This document shows positions 25,130 through 37,466 of a DNA stretch of 64,000 nt, piece after piece. This DNA is from Xiphophorus maculatus. Its lineage: Eukaryota; Chordata; Actinopteri; Cyprinodontiformes; Poeciliidae. The stretch is taken from assembly GCF_002775205.1 (NCBI RefSeq), contig NC_036451.1, forward strand, positions 21,066,351 through 21,130,350. Reading direction: 5' to 3'. Numbering within the stretch: the first letter of the stretch is position 1; each line of letters starts with the position of its first letter. The translations under genes and the position numbers were made by a program. The notes under the pieces were generated by a model. It saw only the letters and a list, made by a program, of their open reading frames with translations, did not search any database and was not told the origin of the DNA.

Positions 25130-28100
25130 ATGAACTGGGACAGTCAGTTAAACTCCATCCTGTCTGTAGCCGACGGCAACGTCGCTAAGATGAGGGTGAG
25201 TACATTCAAGGATTATCCATTACTTTTTAATCAGTGTAGAATCTTCCTTTGGTTTTGTTGACTCCTAGCGGAAGTTTTGCTTCTGCTCTCAGTCACGCTA
25301 TTGTCACCGTTAAGGAAGAATACACATTTCTCCTGGATGATTGCAGACCAATTCCTAATCTTCCATTTTATAGAAAAGAGTGTTTATCATCACCTACATA
25401 TGTATATCTGTATATTTAATCCAAAACAACTTGATTGATACGTACAAGTCTAGGTTTAGAACCAAGTACGTCACACAAAAAAGCCCTGGTTACAATAGTA
25501 TAACTTGAAAATTAATTTTGATCGCTGTTAGAATTTTTATTAGAATTTTTCTTGATCTTAGTGACGCTTTCGATACTCTTGATCACTTTGTGGCGCTGTT
25601 CAGGGCGCTGAACATCAACGTTCAGCGCCTCCTTGAACATCAATTTAGTTTGAATGATTTTGCTCTCAATTGGTTGTCTTCATATTTTACTGGAACAACA
25701 TTTTTTTTTGTCTTTATTGGTAACTTTGAATCCAAGAAAGATTATGTTGTTCACAGTTTTCCACAAGGATGAATTCTTGGTCCTATTGGGTTTAATTTAC
25801 TTTTCTTGGTCTTGATGACACACATCTGTGTATATATGTTTATGCTTGCAACGGTAACCTTGTAAATAATCTTGCTGAATGCCACACTGATGTCAAGTTT
25901 CTAAAGTTCAATGAGGACAAAACTGAGATTCGTCTTGTGCACCTTGATAATCTGAAAAACATCTGAATCCTTTGTTGGTTTAACTTTTCAGCATGTTAAA
26001 CCAACATGTCACTTTGAATAGTGACTTTAATTTTATGAAACATAAAAGACATCCAATGTCTGAATTTTGTCACCCTAGAATCACATCCAAAGTCAGATCC
26101 CTTCCATCACAACCTGACTTAGAAAAACGGATTCATGCCTTTTATTTATTTTTATTTTGAGGTCTTCCAATAATCATTTTCTCTTTATACCCAGAATAAA
26201 CTTTAGATCTGCTCTTGTTTTTCCCGTCATTATGCTCCTGTCCTCTGAAGTTCTCTTTCATAAGACTTCAGATCAGTTTCTAGCTTGTTAACCTTTAAAG
26301 CAAACTCGGAACATACTCGTTCTCCCAGAATTTTAGTTAGGCATATTTGGTTTCATAAACGGCATTCTACTTAATATGTTTTAACTATCTTCACTTCCTT
26401 CAATTTAGGTTTTTACCGGATCTCTTTTTTGTCAATAGTTGTTTTTATTCTACTTCTCTTTCCTAGCAGATCTAGTCTTCATTTGTCAAATGAAAGGTGC
26501 ATTATAAACAAGTTTGACTCGACTTCTAATTTACAATTTTAGTGGCAAAACAGCAGGTGGCAGTAGTGCCGCTTCAAATCCTCCAAACCAACTTGAGTTT
26601 TAAAATGGTTCATGGCTTCTCGAAAATCAAATGAGAGTTTTGTTGTTCCCCCTTGTATTTCTGAATAGTTTTTTGTGCGTCAACAGGAAAGACTGACCTC
26701 TGCTGGGAAATTCCCTGAAGGAGCAGAAGGTAGGTGAATTATTTCAGATTCAAAAGGGAAGTTCCCACCTGTTTGTTTAGCTTCATTTTATTCAAACTGT
26801 AGTTGAATCATTTCAGATGACTTTGTTTTACCTTTGGTTCGCATTTGCAGTGAAGAGGAGTGGATTAAATTCACATTGGGACCCTCCTACTTCTTTCTGC
26901 ACAGCGCGCCCCGACTACAGGCCTCCCTCATCTCTCCGTTCGGGTGTGCAGTGGGCTGACCTCGCTGCCATTCAGTCACAGCTCCAGATACAGAGTCAGG
27001 TGTGTGTCCATTTCATCCTGTTACAAACACAAACCTCAGGTGTTTTTTTTTTTTATGTGTATGACCAATACAAAGTCGTGGGCATTGTGAGCTGGAAACA
27101 AAACGAATGAATGGTTTTCGATATGTTAGATAGTAAGAATCTGAAAGTGTGGCAGGGATTGGCTTTTCTTCTACTGCCACACTTAAATGTTTCAGATCAT
27201 TCAACTGATTTCAATATTACCTGATTTAATGTTTTCAAACTATGACTTTTTTGTGCTGTAACAAAACCGTCTGAAGAAACCTGAACCTGTGTGAAAAGTA
27301 ACTGCTTTCTAAAGGTAATAACTATTTTTGCCACAACTGACATCAGAGTTTTTTTTTTCTCCTCCTAAAAATAAAATTAGGCACATTACAGCATTTTGGA
27401 GCATCGTGGGCTTGTTTTTTCTGTGTCGTTTGTGGTTGTAACGTCTGTGTTGCTCACTGCCTTCAAATGCAGCAAAATTCCTGGACTTTGTTTTTCCTGC
27501 TCTTGCTTTCCAGCTGATTGAGTCCTTCTCAGTGAAACTCAATGGCCTGGAGAGGGAGAAGCAGTCTCAGCAATACCACATCCAGACTCTGCAAGGTATC
27601 TCACTTCCACATCTACAACTTTTCCCCCGAATCTCCTACTCGATGCCATTATCTTCTTGTTCATACCACATGCAATGACTCGTTTTATTAGGGAGAAGTT
27701 GAAAACTTGAAGGTGTTAGACGTAATTCCTGAAGCAATACAAGAGTTACAATAATTATAAGTTACTAAAGTTCATCTATACGGATACTTTCACAAGTGGA
27801 AAACCCAAATGTAAAAATGATTGAGAACAGGGACGTTTAAACATTTGAATGGAAGTTATTCGTTTTCATTTGTAAGGTTTTACCGATCACTTCCCATCTA
27901 TGCCAGAGGTAGAACCACAGAGAGACATCATAATGTGTTAAACTATGTCATCATTTCTAAAGCACAATTTTGTTAAAGTTGACTAAAGTGAAAAAATGTA
28001 ACAGCTGGGCTAATCAGTTATTCCAAATTGTTTTTTAGGTAAAAGTGTGTGTGCTTCTCCTTCCCGCTCCTTCACTTGACCAAGGCTTGCCCCACCTCTC

Positions 28101-31100
28101 GCCCAACGACAAGGGGGCTTATAGACGATGAGTGTTTTATGTTCTGTCACTGAGAACAGACTCTAAACACACAGCATGTGTATAACGTGACAGTACAGCC
28201 AGTAGCCTAATTAGCACATGGCGCCCGACTGTTCTTCAGCAGAGGATGTATCCCACTATTAACTAAATTAGGACTTTGTTCTGATTTAACTCCATCGCTG
28301 GCTGTTGCAGAGGAGGTGCGGAGTCTTCGTGGGGAGCTCTGGAAGAAGGACAGAGAAAGGGCAGACCTGAGTTCAGACGTGGAGCGAAGGATGGAGCAGT
28401 GGAGGAGAGAGGTTGGCCGTGAGCTCAGCAGCCTTGCGAGGGGAAACGACTTGCGAGGCGACCTGAAGGAGAGGTGCAAAACTCCTGCAGCCGCCGCCTC
28501 AACGGATCGCACGAGGGCAACGACATGAACGTTTTTTTGCCTGTCAGTGCCGTGACATGCTTTCTGTCTGTTTCTTCAGCTTCGGCTCCAAGCTCGGTCG
28601 GGACGAGCTGGAACGCCTGCGGAGAGAGCTGGACGCGCTGAAAACACAAATGAGTGAGTCGCAGACACAACCGCAGCTCGGCTCTTAATTCATTGATTCA
28701 GCCGCAGAAAGGAAAAGCGCTCCTCATGTTTCCCCTGCTTTCCTTGTTAAAGGGAGACAAGAGGAGGACATGCATCTCCAGCTGACGGAGGCGAGGGAGA
28801 CGAGAAGACAATGTGAACACAGCCACAAGGTAAGCACACACACACACCTCTCTGTCTGCTTGAGGCTCGTTGCTTGTGTTGTCTCTGATCCTCAGCAGTT
28901 GTTTTGTTGCTCAGACACTGGAGGAGCTGACAGGCAGCTGCAGAACACACAGCAGCGATCTGATGAGGACACTCTGCCGCTATTCGCTCACTCAGCAAGA
29001 AGTGCATCAGATGAGGTGCGAGGGAGTGTGTGTTTTCCTTTTTACATTAATTCAATAGAATAGAAATGCCCTTTACTGTCCCACCAAGGGGAAATTGTGG
29101 TGCCACAGATAGAAAGGTTCACATAAAAAGCTCTTAAAGTGTTAAAAGTAATGTATAAAAAACAGGATTAACAGTAATAATAATAATAATATTGTACAAG
29201 ACTATAACAAAAAATAATGTGCAGTTCTTAGAAATAGACGTATCGGATTCATGATCCAAGGGAGGTGCAACTGAGTCGGATCGCTTTTCCAAAAGTGCGC
29301 ATGATGTGTATTGAACATTAAAAAAAAAGATGTAGATTATTTACAATACAGCATATTGGTGCAGAAGAACAGACGTGCAGTAACAGTGGAAATATTATTT
29401 AAAGATGAGTAAGACCAGAGCAGATTGTCCAAACGCCTGCATGGATGTAAACACTTACATTGATTTTGTTGGGAGCAGTGATGGTTTTAAAGTCTGACAG
29501 CTGCTGGGAGGAAGGATCTGCGGTAACGCTTCTTTGTGTATCTAGGATGCAGCAGTCTGAAACTGATCCAGTGAAACTTACGATTGCTTTTATCTAACAC
29601 AAACCGCATCAAAATGGAGAAAAAGTGTGGGGGGAAAAAAGCAAAGTTTTTGCATTCTGTGTGTGCTTCGTCTTTTTATTTTGCTTCACAAATGGCGTCG
29701 TCTCCTCCTACAGAACAGCTGTGTCAGAACTGAAGAGTGAAGTGAGGAGTCTCTTTCACCGAGGACAAGAGTTAGCATCTTCGCCGCAACAGCTCACATC
29801 GGGTTTGCTCCTCTTTTGTTCTCCGGTTCTTTGTCACTCAGCACAACGGGCCTGTAACCGCAGTTATCGTTCGCTTTCTAGGGGACCCGCCGCTCCCGGT
29901 CCCTCGGAGCCACAGCAAAGGACTCACAGCTGATGAGGCGGATTCAGACTCGGAGGATTTCAGTCCGACCCCGAGTCTCTCGGAGATCAGCTCTGATGAT
30001 CTGTCCTGGCTGGAGGACAAAGAGCCCGGTAGGAATTTACAGAAAACTATTCACACTTCTTGGAGGTTTCCCACGTTTTGGACTGCAGTGATTTCATAGG
30101 AATGAACAACACTAGTAATTGTGAAGTGGAAGGAGAATCTTTGATGCTTTGCAAAATATTTACAAATATTTTTTTTTAAAAACAAGTATTTTAAAAAATT
30201 GACTAAATGATGCTGCCAATACTTATTATGATTCATATTTTGCAGGTTGTGGGTAAGAGGGATTAAAGTTATAACTTAAGTACAAGAACAATTGACTCAC
30301 ATGCCAGAACTGGAAAACACTGAGCAAACTGTACAAAGTTTCAATTAAATTATCGATACTTAAGTTGCTAAGTAAGCAAGAAAGAGTAAGCCGGATTTAT
30401 ACCAAGATTAAGTTAACCACAGAAAGACATTTTTTTCTGAGTAGTTAACAACTGAAAGTAATTCATTTCGCTGGAATTTTGTCTGCGCGTAGCTTTTGCA
30501 AACCACGCATCCTTTTCTTTCCACATTACTGTCACTACTTTGTGTCAAATAGAATTCCAGTGAAACACATTGAGGTTTGTGGTTTCAACTTGAGGAAAAC
30601 GTGGAAATGCACCCGGTGTCTCCTGGGGAACCGCACAGCTGAGCGTGCCGAAGCATTATCCGGGACAAGCTCATAAACCTGTTCTCACAAACAGCAGAAC
30701 AGTTCGACCAAATGGTTACAGGGTGACGGATTTTTTTTTTTTTTTTTTAAGCAAGTTGGGACCTGTAGTTTACTCGTTATGCCTCCCCCGCACACCTGGC
30801 TCAGCCTGTCCGACTGATGCCGTTGGATTTGACTCACAAAGTGAAACAGAAACCTTTGCCTGCCAATTTTGCTTTTGTTTTAATAGAATTACTTTTGGCA
30901 TCATGTTTGCCACTTTGAAGTCCGGTAAGGAGCTGTTTTCTCACCTAATGCTAATTGTACTCTACAATATTTAAAGGCCTGAGAAAGTCACATATATTAG
31001 GCTTTCAATATTAGACTAGAACTGAAAAATCCACACTTAATGACGTGCAGCAGCAAAGGAATACGTTAAAAGTCCCGCCGTGTGCGGATGAAGCTCGTAA

Positions 31101-31594
31101 GCGATAGTTTCCTGTCCAGCGGTCCTTTCTGGGATCGTTTAGTTTCCCGTCGGCCATGTGCTGCTAACTCCTGAGACTTCCTGTAACGTTCCCGATAGAG
31201 ATTACAATCTGTGCTGGAAATGTTTCCCACAGCAATTTGGGACCGTTAAATCAGAATAATTTGCATTCACACACACGCCCACACACACACACACAGAGAG
31301 AGAGAGCTGGATAATAGTACTCAGTTGTTAGAAGGGGTAGGTAAAAAAGAAAAGAAACCTTTGAATCCCGATGACATCAACAGAGATAAGCAGTGACTTT
31401 CATTCACAAATTAACAGCGTCTTTTTTCGTCTCTGCCAGCTCCACGACGACGAAAACCTCGGAGCGCCAAGTCCACACGGAGCGTCTTCACTGCTCCGAA
31501 ATCAGACGTGGAGGATGACGGTGACGATGATCTCCTTAATGACGTGGATGTTTGCCCAGAATTAGAATCTGACCTGAGTCTGACAGACCTCTAA
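25130..31594 (+). CDS. Coiled-coil protein, CCDC163/CCDC159-like, 11 exons, 381 aa
   Basis: Role poorly known; likely an intracellular coiled-coil protein. Coding exons: 25130-25195, 26687-26729, 26851-26999, 27514-27595, 28311-28473, 28580-28653, 28753-28829, 28915-29015, 29714-29802, 29882-30028, 31440-31594. All splice sites are GT-AG, phases agree, and the total is 1146 nt with a TAA stop. The N-terminus (MNWDSQLNSILSVADGNV) is followed by a proline-rich linker, heptad-rich helices over about residues 80-285 (for example QSQLQIQSQLIESFSVKL and LERLRRELDALKTQM), then an acidic serine-rich tail (ADSDSEDFSPTPSLSEISSDD) and a basic-to-acidic C-terminus ending SDLSLTDL. Human CCDC163 adjoins MMACHC, and mmachc is about 27 kb downstream here, so CCDC163 is favoured. 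CCDC159 has a similar QSQLQ/LE...LE pattern and is the alternative. A non-coding 5' exon may lie upstream; it was not located. Confidence 0.8.
25500..26515 (+). pseudogene. L2-like LINE reverse transcriptase remnant in intron 1 of the coiled-coil gene
   Basis: Frame 25518-25772 contains the reverse transcriptase blocks LDLSDAFDTLDH, WLSSYFTG and SFPQG, with a TGA stop directly after PQG where the family continues ILGP. Further downstream, scattered phrases (NEDKTEI, the block reading like 'LEKRIHAF') follow the L2-type order, and the 3' end resembles 'aaggtgcattataaacaag'. It is heavily mutated and cannot be active. Confidence 0.65.
26551..26570 (+). promoter_or_regulatory. CTCF-like motif, forward, in intron 1 of the coiled-coil gene
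   Basis: CAGCAGGTGGCAGTAGTGCC closely fits the extended CTCF motif. Motif only; no occupancy information. Confidence 0.4.
29050..29560. repeat. Dispersed repeat in intron of the coiled-coil gene
   Basis: Begins near 'tagaatagaaatgccctt' and contains 'ccaaggggaaattg' and 'tctgacagctgctgggagga', phrases seen repeatedly in teleost introns. Class uncertain; edges approximate. Confidence 0.45.
30029..31439 (+). other. Last intron of the coiled-coil gene
   Basis: 1.4 kb without a recognised gene. It holds a T tract at 30730-30748 and a CA/GA run at 31267-31305. Confidence 0.55.
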
Positions 31595-31609
31595 CGGACT
31601 ATGCTGGGA

Positions 31610-31615
31610 AATAAA
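31610..31615 (+). terminator. Polyadenylation signal of the coiled-coil gene
   Basis: AATAAA begins 16 bases after the TAA stop, giving a very short 3' UTR. It is followed by an A-rich tract (to about 31636) that could mislead oligo-dT-based 3'-end mapping. Confidence 0.5.
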
Positions 31616-31644
31616 TTAAAAAAAAAAAAAAAAAAGATATTTTG

Positions 31645-31850
31645 GGCGTGCCGTGGTGGCGTAGGGATTGATTAGCGCGACCCACATTTGGAGGCCTCAA
31701 GTCCTCGACGCGGCTGTCGTGGGTTCGACTCCCGGACCCGGCGACGTTTACCGCATGTCTTCCCCCCTCTCTTTCCCCCTTTCCTGTCAACCTACTTCAT
31801 AAAAAGGGACTCTAGAGCCCACAAAAAGACCCCCTGGAGGGGTAAAAAAA
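31645..31850 (+). mobile_element. tRNA-derived SINE
   Basis: Carries RNA polymerase III promoter elements: A box TGGCGTAGGGATT (31658-31670) and B box GGTTCGACTCC (31722-31732). A pyrimidine-rich body follows and an A-rich end lies near 31842. It sits just beyond the coiled-coil gene's poly(A) signal. Confidence 0.7.
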
Positions 31851-31994
31851 CAGAAGACATTTTTGTAATCTACTGGGAAGCAGTAAAAATAGCAGCGTTT
31901 AGATGCAGACTGAATAAAATTTGGCAAAAACAAACAAGCAAGCGTAAGGCTCACTTCCTTTTAGAGTTTCCATGAGAAAGGGAAAGAAAACGGC

Positions 31995-32178
31995 ACAATC
32001 CACTCAGTGAAGCATGGTGGTGGTGGCAGCATCATGCTGTGCCAAGGCTTTTCTTCAGCAGGGACAGGGAAGCTGGTCGTTGCATATTCAGAAAATAACA
32101 TTATGCCGTAAATGGCTAAAAAAAATATATATTTTGTGTTGATCATTCAAGTGAATTGGTGAAAAAGTATTCACATTT
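31995..32178. mobile_element. Remnant of teleost DNA transposon
   Basis: Contains 'gaagcatggtggtggtggca', 'gcatcatgctgtg' and 'aaaagtattcaca', the phrases of the element also seen at 59640-60345. Non-coding. Confidence 0.5.
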
Positions 32179-32180
32179 TC

Positions 32181-32464
32181 AGGGCCGCAACTAATGATTA
32201 TTATTTTAGTAATCGATTATTGTATCGATTATTCTGACAACCAAGCAAAAGATTAAAAAATTGTGCCGATTTTTCATCTAGCCACTTAAGCCTTTTTTTA
32301 AATAAAATACTAGAAATATATTGAAAGTTTTAAATATGCAAATAATTAAATTCATTTTTAAAATAAGATAAGAAATATTGTATTATCTAAAATGCAATTC
32401 CCAATTGCTAAATTAGTTGACGATTATTTCGAGAATTGATTAATTTGATTAGTCGTTTCAGCAC
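32181..32464. repeat. Old dispersed repeat (family 'gcaactaatgatta'), copy 3
   Basis: The best-preserved copy: opens agggccgcaactaatgatta and closes with 'gattagtcgtttcagcac'. Confidence 0.6.
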
Positions 32465-34814
32465 TATACAGTTAACATATAATTTTGTCCACTAAATTCT
32501 TGTAGATGTAGTCGACAGAAATTCATCATTAGTCAACTAAAACAAACAATTCTGTCGAAACACTAAGTAAAAATTTGCTGTCACAATTTGCGCTGTAGTT
32601 AAATGTAGGGCAGTCCTACCTGGAAACCGTAGATATTTTGTAAACTCCATTTGTGCCATACGGGAAAGCTTACTTTAAAACATTTTTAAATTCATGCCAA
32701 ATTTATACGTCTGTGTAAGCTGTGGGGATTTCAGCAAATTATTCCCGATTCATGCCGGTTTGAGGTTCTGCCAGGACTTTGGCCCACATGTTCCAACAAA
32801 TCCTGGGCTGTGGGAACCAACACGGGCTGGCAGCTGTTTAAAGATCGCTTTGAATGACCTCGGCATTCACTTGTTTTATAATGGTTAGTGATAAAGCATG
32901 GGAAACAGTGGGTTCCTTTTTTTTTTTTTACAATATTTCAACGTAAAGCCTCACTAATGGCACTGTTGTAATAGCTGCCGTAGCTTCCACTCACATGCGG
33001 CACCGACTACAGAAAAATTACAGGTCCTAACAGAGTGACAGGCTGATCGCTAAACCACATTGTTTGATTTTTTTTTTTTTCGAGAGACGACTAAAAAGCG
33101 AGGTCTGATTATAGCTTGCTAGGGCGAAGTGGCGCTTTGATGTGGGCAACTTTGCTCAGGGCAACCGTGGGATCTGCATCGAGACAACTGATCTCTGGTC
33201 GTTTGCAAAGTAAAACAGAAACTCCAAATTGCCCTAAAGTGATGTCTTTATTTGATCAGAAGATAAGAAGCAGCTATGCTCACTAATTAACACGTAGACA
33301 GCTTTTTAATAGTCTATACATACATTAAAGAATCACAGACTTGGCCTTAAAGTTCTGGGTATCGTGGATGGCACAATGCTAGAATCCATTACTCTGCCAC
33401 GCTGGGCAGAGTAATGGATTTTTAATGGGCATCTTATCCTCCCATGGTGCACTCTCCAGCCCAGGAGGAATCCAGTGAGGGAAGCTTTTTGGCTGCCGTT
33501 AAACTGACCAAAGTGGAGGCGGGAAGAAATCGAAAACCATTATCGATATTAAGGAGCCAGTCTCTCCGCAGCGATCTCTGCCTTCTTCTTCTTCGTGCTA
33601 TCATGTCTGCCACGAGTTGCTCCGTCAGGTTGGCACACACACACACACACACACACAAACACCCCCACAGCCGTGCTGTGTGTTGCTGAGGTGGACGATT
33701 TTCCTGTGTGCTGCAGCCATTGAATCTAAAACATACACACACACACACGCTATGCTTCCACTGTAGCAAAACAAAGTTGGAACATTTCATTTCCGTTTTG
33801 TACAGCATTTACACACTTCCTGCTAAAGATGATTTATTCAATTGGCATAAACTCACACTGAAAAGTTTTGTCCAATCTAGCCTTAAATATAAACATTTTG
33901 TTGTTTTGTTTTTTTTTACAAAATCACCAGTGGCCCTGATATTAGTATCAACAACAATCAATTGAAAATTAAAAAAGTGCTTTTTCTTTATTTAAAGGGG
34001 AAGTATTATGTGTTTCCAGCCACAGTGTCATTTTATAGCACTATAAAGTAATTATGTCACTTTCAGTTGTTATAAAAACACCGTCTACACCAATACGACT
34101 TATAAGAAATTTGACTTTTCAATTTAGCACCGTTGTCTCTTTAAGAAGCTCCTGGTCTTCCCAAAGCTCTGCTTTTAAGCTGGCCAACACAACAATGTTC
34201 CTCTTTCAAGCATTCACAGACGTTCATGGAAGCATTAGACTGAGAAATAGTTCATATAACAAGTCCAGCAGATATGCACTTCCAAGAGGTGTTTGCTTGC
34301 TAATTGTTTGTGGCTAGTCTGGAGGAGCTGAGTGGGGGTGTCTCTGGGAAGGGCCACCTTGTGGTCGGCTTGGAAACTGCAGCTCTGAGGAGGAGCTCCA
34401 CGTAGGAGGCAGCGATTGGTTCCCCCAAGCGTTTTACAAACCCAGATGGAAATCTTTTTTTGTTGAGCCACTGGCCTGGATGAAAACTAATATTTGAAAT
34501 GCCATCACACACAGGAGGCAAAGAAGGTGTATCTATTAAAAAAAAGCATGCGCTGAATAGAGCAAGAGACTGACTGATCTATGGAGAGGAATAGTCAAAG
34601 ATACATCTCTCTTTATGTTCCTTATTTGTGAAATATTAGATATTAGACTAAGCGCTGTCCTATAGGATTAAGGAAGTTGTATAAAAAGTAGTATTAAAAT
34701 TTAAAATTTGTTGGACTGGATTTTCTACAACTTCCAGAATGATTTTATAATTCTGCAATAAAATATAATTTTGTTTTAAGGCATTTTAAAACATCTAAAC
34801 CAGTACTTCCGTTT
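32465..34814. other. Intergenic sequence, no firm gene
   Basis: Contains short CA runs near 33632-33656 and 33734-33748, a 16-nt-arm hairpin at 33383-33420, and an exon-like open stretch at 33460-33628 treated as a weak candidate only. Confidence 0.5.
33460..33628 (+). other. Exon-like open segment, unidentified
   Basis: A segment bounded by a possible acceptor (ctctccag) and donor (AG|GTTGGC) is open in one plus frame (EESSEGSFLAAVKLTKVEAG and onward). The opposite strand is also open here, which weakens the case. No family was recognised. Confidence 0.12.
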
Positions 34815-35100
34815 CACCAGCGGTTCCCAAAGTGTGGGGCACGCCCCCCGGGGGCGCGGGAAGCGGTATGGATGAATGGAAAAAAAACCCAAACAGTTAC
34901 ACAACAGTGTTTCACTGTAAAGATGGTTTGTAGTGTGTTTTGTTGCAACCTGAAGTGTGAAATAAACCTCAGTGGAGTTTGAAAACAAAATATGTGTATA
35001 GGTTTATGTCTGGTTGAACGATGTGTGTGCCCAGTTGATTTTTTTTTTTCTTTTTTGGGGGTGATTTTGTTGTAATCCATAGGGGGGCCCAGAAGAAAAT
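34815..35100. repeat. MITE-like dispersed repeat
   Basis: Starts 'agcggttcccaaagtgtggg' with a GC-rich 'cgccccccgggggcgcggg' block, a recurrent teleost repeat head. The far end near 'ataggggggccc' is uncertain. Confidence 0.4.
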
Positions 35101-37466
35101 CTTTGGTATACACCACCCTCGTTTTGCCGCAAATATTGTTTGAAACCATAATTAAAAGGAGTCATATTTTATCTGAAGTTCCATGATGGCGAATGAATAA
35201 AACCCATTTTCATGACATTTTATGTTAATCTGCCCTTTATTGTTCAGTGTGCCTTGTGTGAAACACAGCACTGATGCATGCAGGGAGTCTCTGCATGGGC
35301 GCGTCTTGTGTTTTCGCCCACAGCAAACGTCTGTTTCCGAGAAAAACAAGAGATTGACTTTTGTGTTCCGGCATGTACGAACAGACGTTTTCACAGAGTT
35401 TCTGTTGGTGCCGCTGAAGTCAGAAGTTGTCTATGGCAGACGTCTGACACGGGAGAAAAAACCCCATCTTTAATCATAAAAAAAATAAGCAATCTGTGAC
35501 TTACAAATGGCAGAAATATTCACTTAACACATGTGATGATGACACTGATCCATGAATGATTTGCTGTGGGCTTTAAAGACCTGCAGCCTCAGCCACACAG
35601 AGACCATTTCTACCTTTGAGATGCTGAAAAATCAACTAACATCAGGAAAACGTAACATTGCTTTATGAATATGTACAATTTAAAACAAATACGTGTAACT
35701 TGCACATTCAACAATTCTGCTGCGTTTCAATTGAATCAGTGGTTCCTGCAAACATACAATGCAACAAAAACTGAGTTCAGACTCGTCGGGTTTGATTCTG
35801 CATCGGAACTAGGCACGGCTCAGTACGACTTTCTCTACGACAACCTAGAATTAAAACAGTCTCATGAAATGTCACGCCTGAATTCAAAATCACTTTATAA
35901 CATCATCCAAGTGCCAGGTGCTGTACAGACCAGATGGGTGTCTGTCCTTTAGCTTTCAACCTACGACCGTTTGTGTTTGTGGTTACCAGAAAGGTTTACA
36001 AGATACTACTTTTTCTTTTTCTTTTTTGTAAACGAGGGGAATGTGCCGTAGTCTTGTTTCAGCAAGGCGACTGGCATTGTGAAGCAATAGGCGGGGGAGG
36101 GGGATGGGACACTGCAGCAGTATCAAGTTACCAGCACTTTCTCTAATACTTTATTATAAAACTTTCAGATCCATAAGTTAATAGAAACCTTATATCTGTG
36201 TGGATATAGGTCACACAGATATCCAGCCCATCGCTAACTGGAGACAACGCACATTTTCACCCTTTTCATTTGAACATTTGCATAAAACATGGCTTATGTA
36301 CAGAAAAAATCTACAAAATACTTCTGAACTTAAAACACCGTGTTGCCAAGTGGCTCCACTTATTATAAATTTGTGCTGAATTTGAATGGAGACTGCAGAC
36401 CTATATATGTTGGCAATCAACATCAGTAGTATGTGCAATGCTAACAATAAGCGTCCGACCTTTATTTTCCATTGGTGCTGACTGAAGACCTGCAGCAAGT
36501 AAACAGCGCGGCTTCATTACTTGGCTTCATTACTTTAGCAATTATCATGTTAATGATAATTGCTAAATTATCATGTTAATTACTATTAACATGATAATTG
36601 CTAATACCTGGAAATTAATTTTGTTCATCCGGCAAATAAATTGAGAAATCAAAGAAGGCTTTTCACTGAAATGTGTAAGGCACTCTGGACTACAGGACAA
36701 CAGAACCTTCAACAACATGAAAATCAAACACTAAATAATCCCTGCTATGCCTGCAACTCCTCACTGTTATGCAACTGACAGACACAAATCTATTAACACT
36801 TTAAAGAAAAACAACAACAGCAAAAAAACCCACTTAAAAGCACAATGTCAACAATCTATTTACAAAATCCATTTTCCAAATTCCCCAGAATCCAAATTTC
36901 TCTATGTTTTTCCTCATCACTTACCCCTGAAAAGTAAAGTGCAGATTTTTTAACAGAAAAATCAGAAGGTTTCTTCCCTCCCTCCTCTTCCTCTCTGTAC
37001 CGACTTAAACCCAACGAAGCCTCACGATCACCTCAGCCTGGGTCTGAGCGTCACTGACTGATGGGACCGAAAGCAGTTTCCTTCTGCTTTACCTTTTATC
37101 GACCATTTGAAGTGCATAACAATATTTACAACCTCAAACTTTACATGTACAGAAGTGAACAAAAGCTTTTTTTTCCCCAGTAAAAAATAATAATAAAAAA
37201 AAAAAATCACACACCAAACACAGATCACTTTCCAGATGGATTCCTCCTGGCTGTTTGACTTTATCGTTAAACTTCCATTTAAATTAGGTCCGTGTCCGCT
37301 AAGCGCCCAGATAATCTGGGTAAGTAAAAGCAATCCAGGCCTACACTTACTGCTATCCATGTGAATTTCTGTCTGGTGCTAATTAAGAGGATCCGGTTCA
37401 ACAACCACAGCATTACTGTCCTGGTCTGAAGAGTAGAAAAGACTCTGGTTGGGCCTCCACACCCCT
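35101..37466 (-). other. Probable 3' UTR and downstream flank of the mucin-like gene
   Basis: Lies beyond the stop at 37467 on the minus strand. Several minus-strand AATAAA-type hexamers exist (for example near 36149), but the real 3' end cannot be chosen from sequence. A compound palindrome lies at 36536-36603. Confidence 0.4.

Noticed and set aside
31616..31636. A tract after AATAAA as evidence of a retrocopied gene
   Set aside because: The coiled-coil gene has ten introns, so it is not a processed copy; the tract is genomic A-rich sequence.
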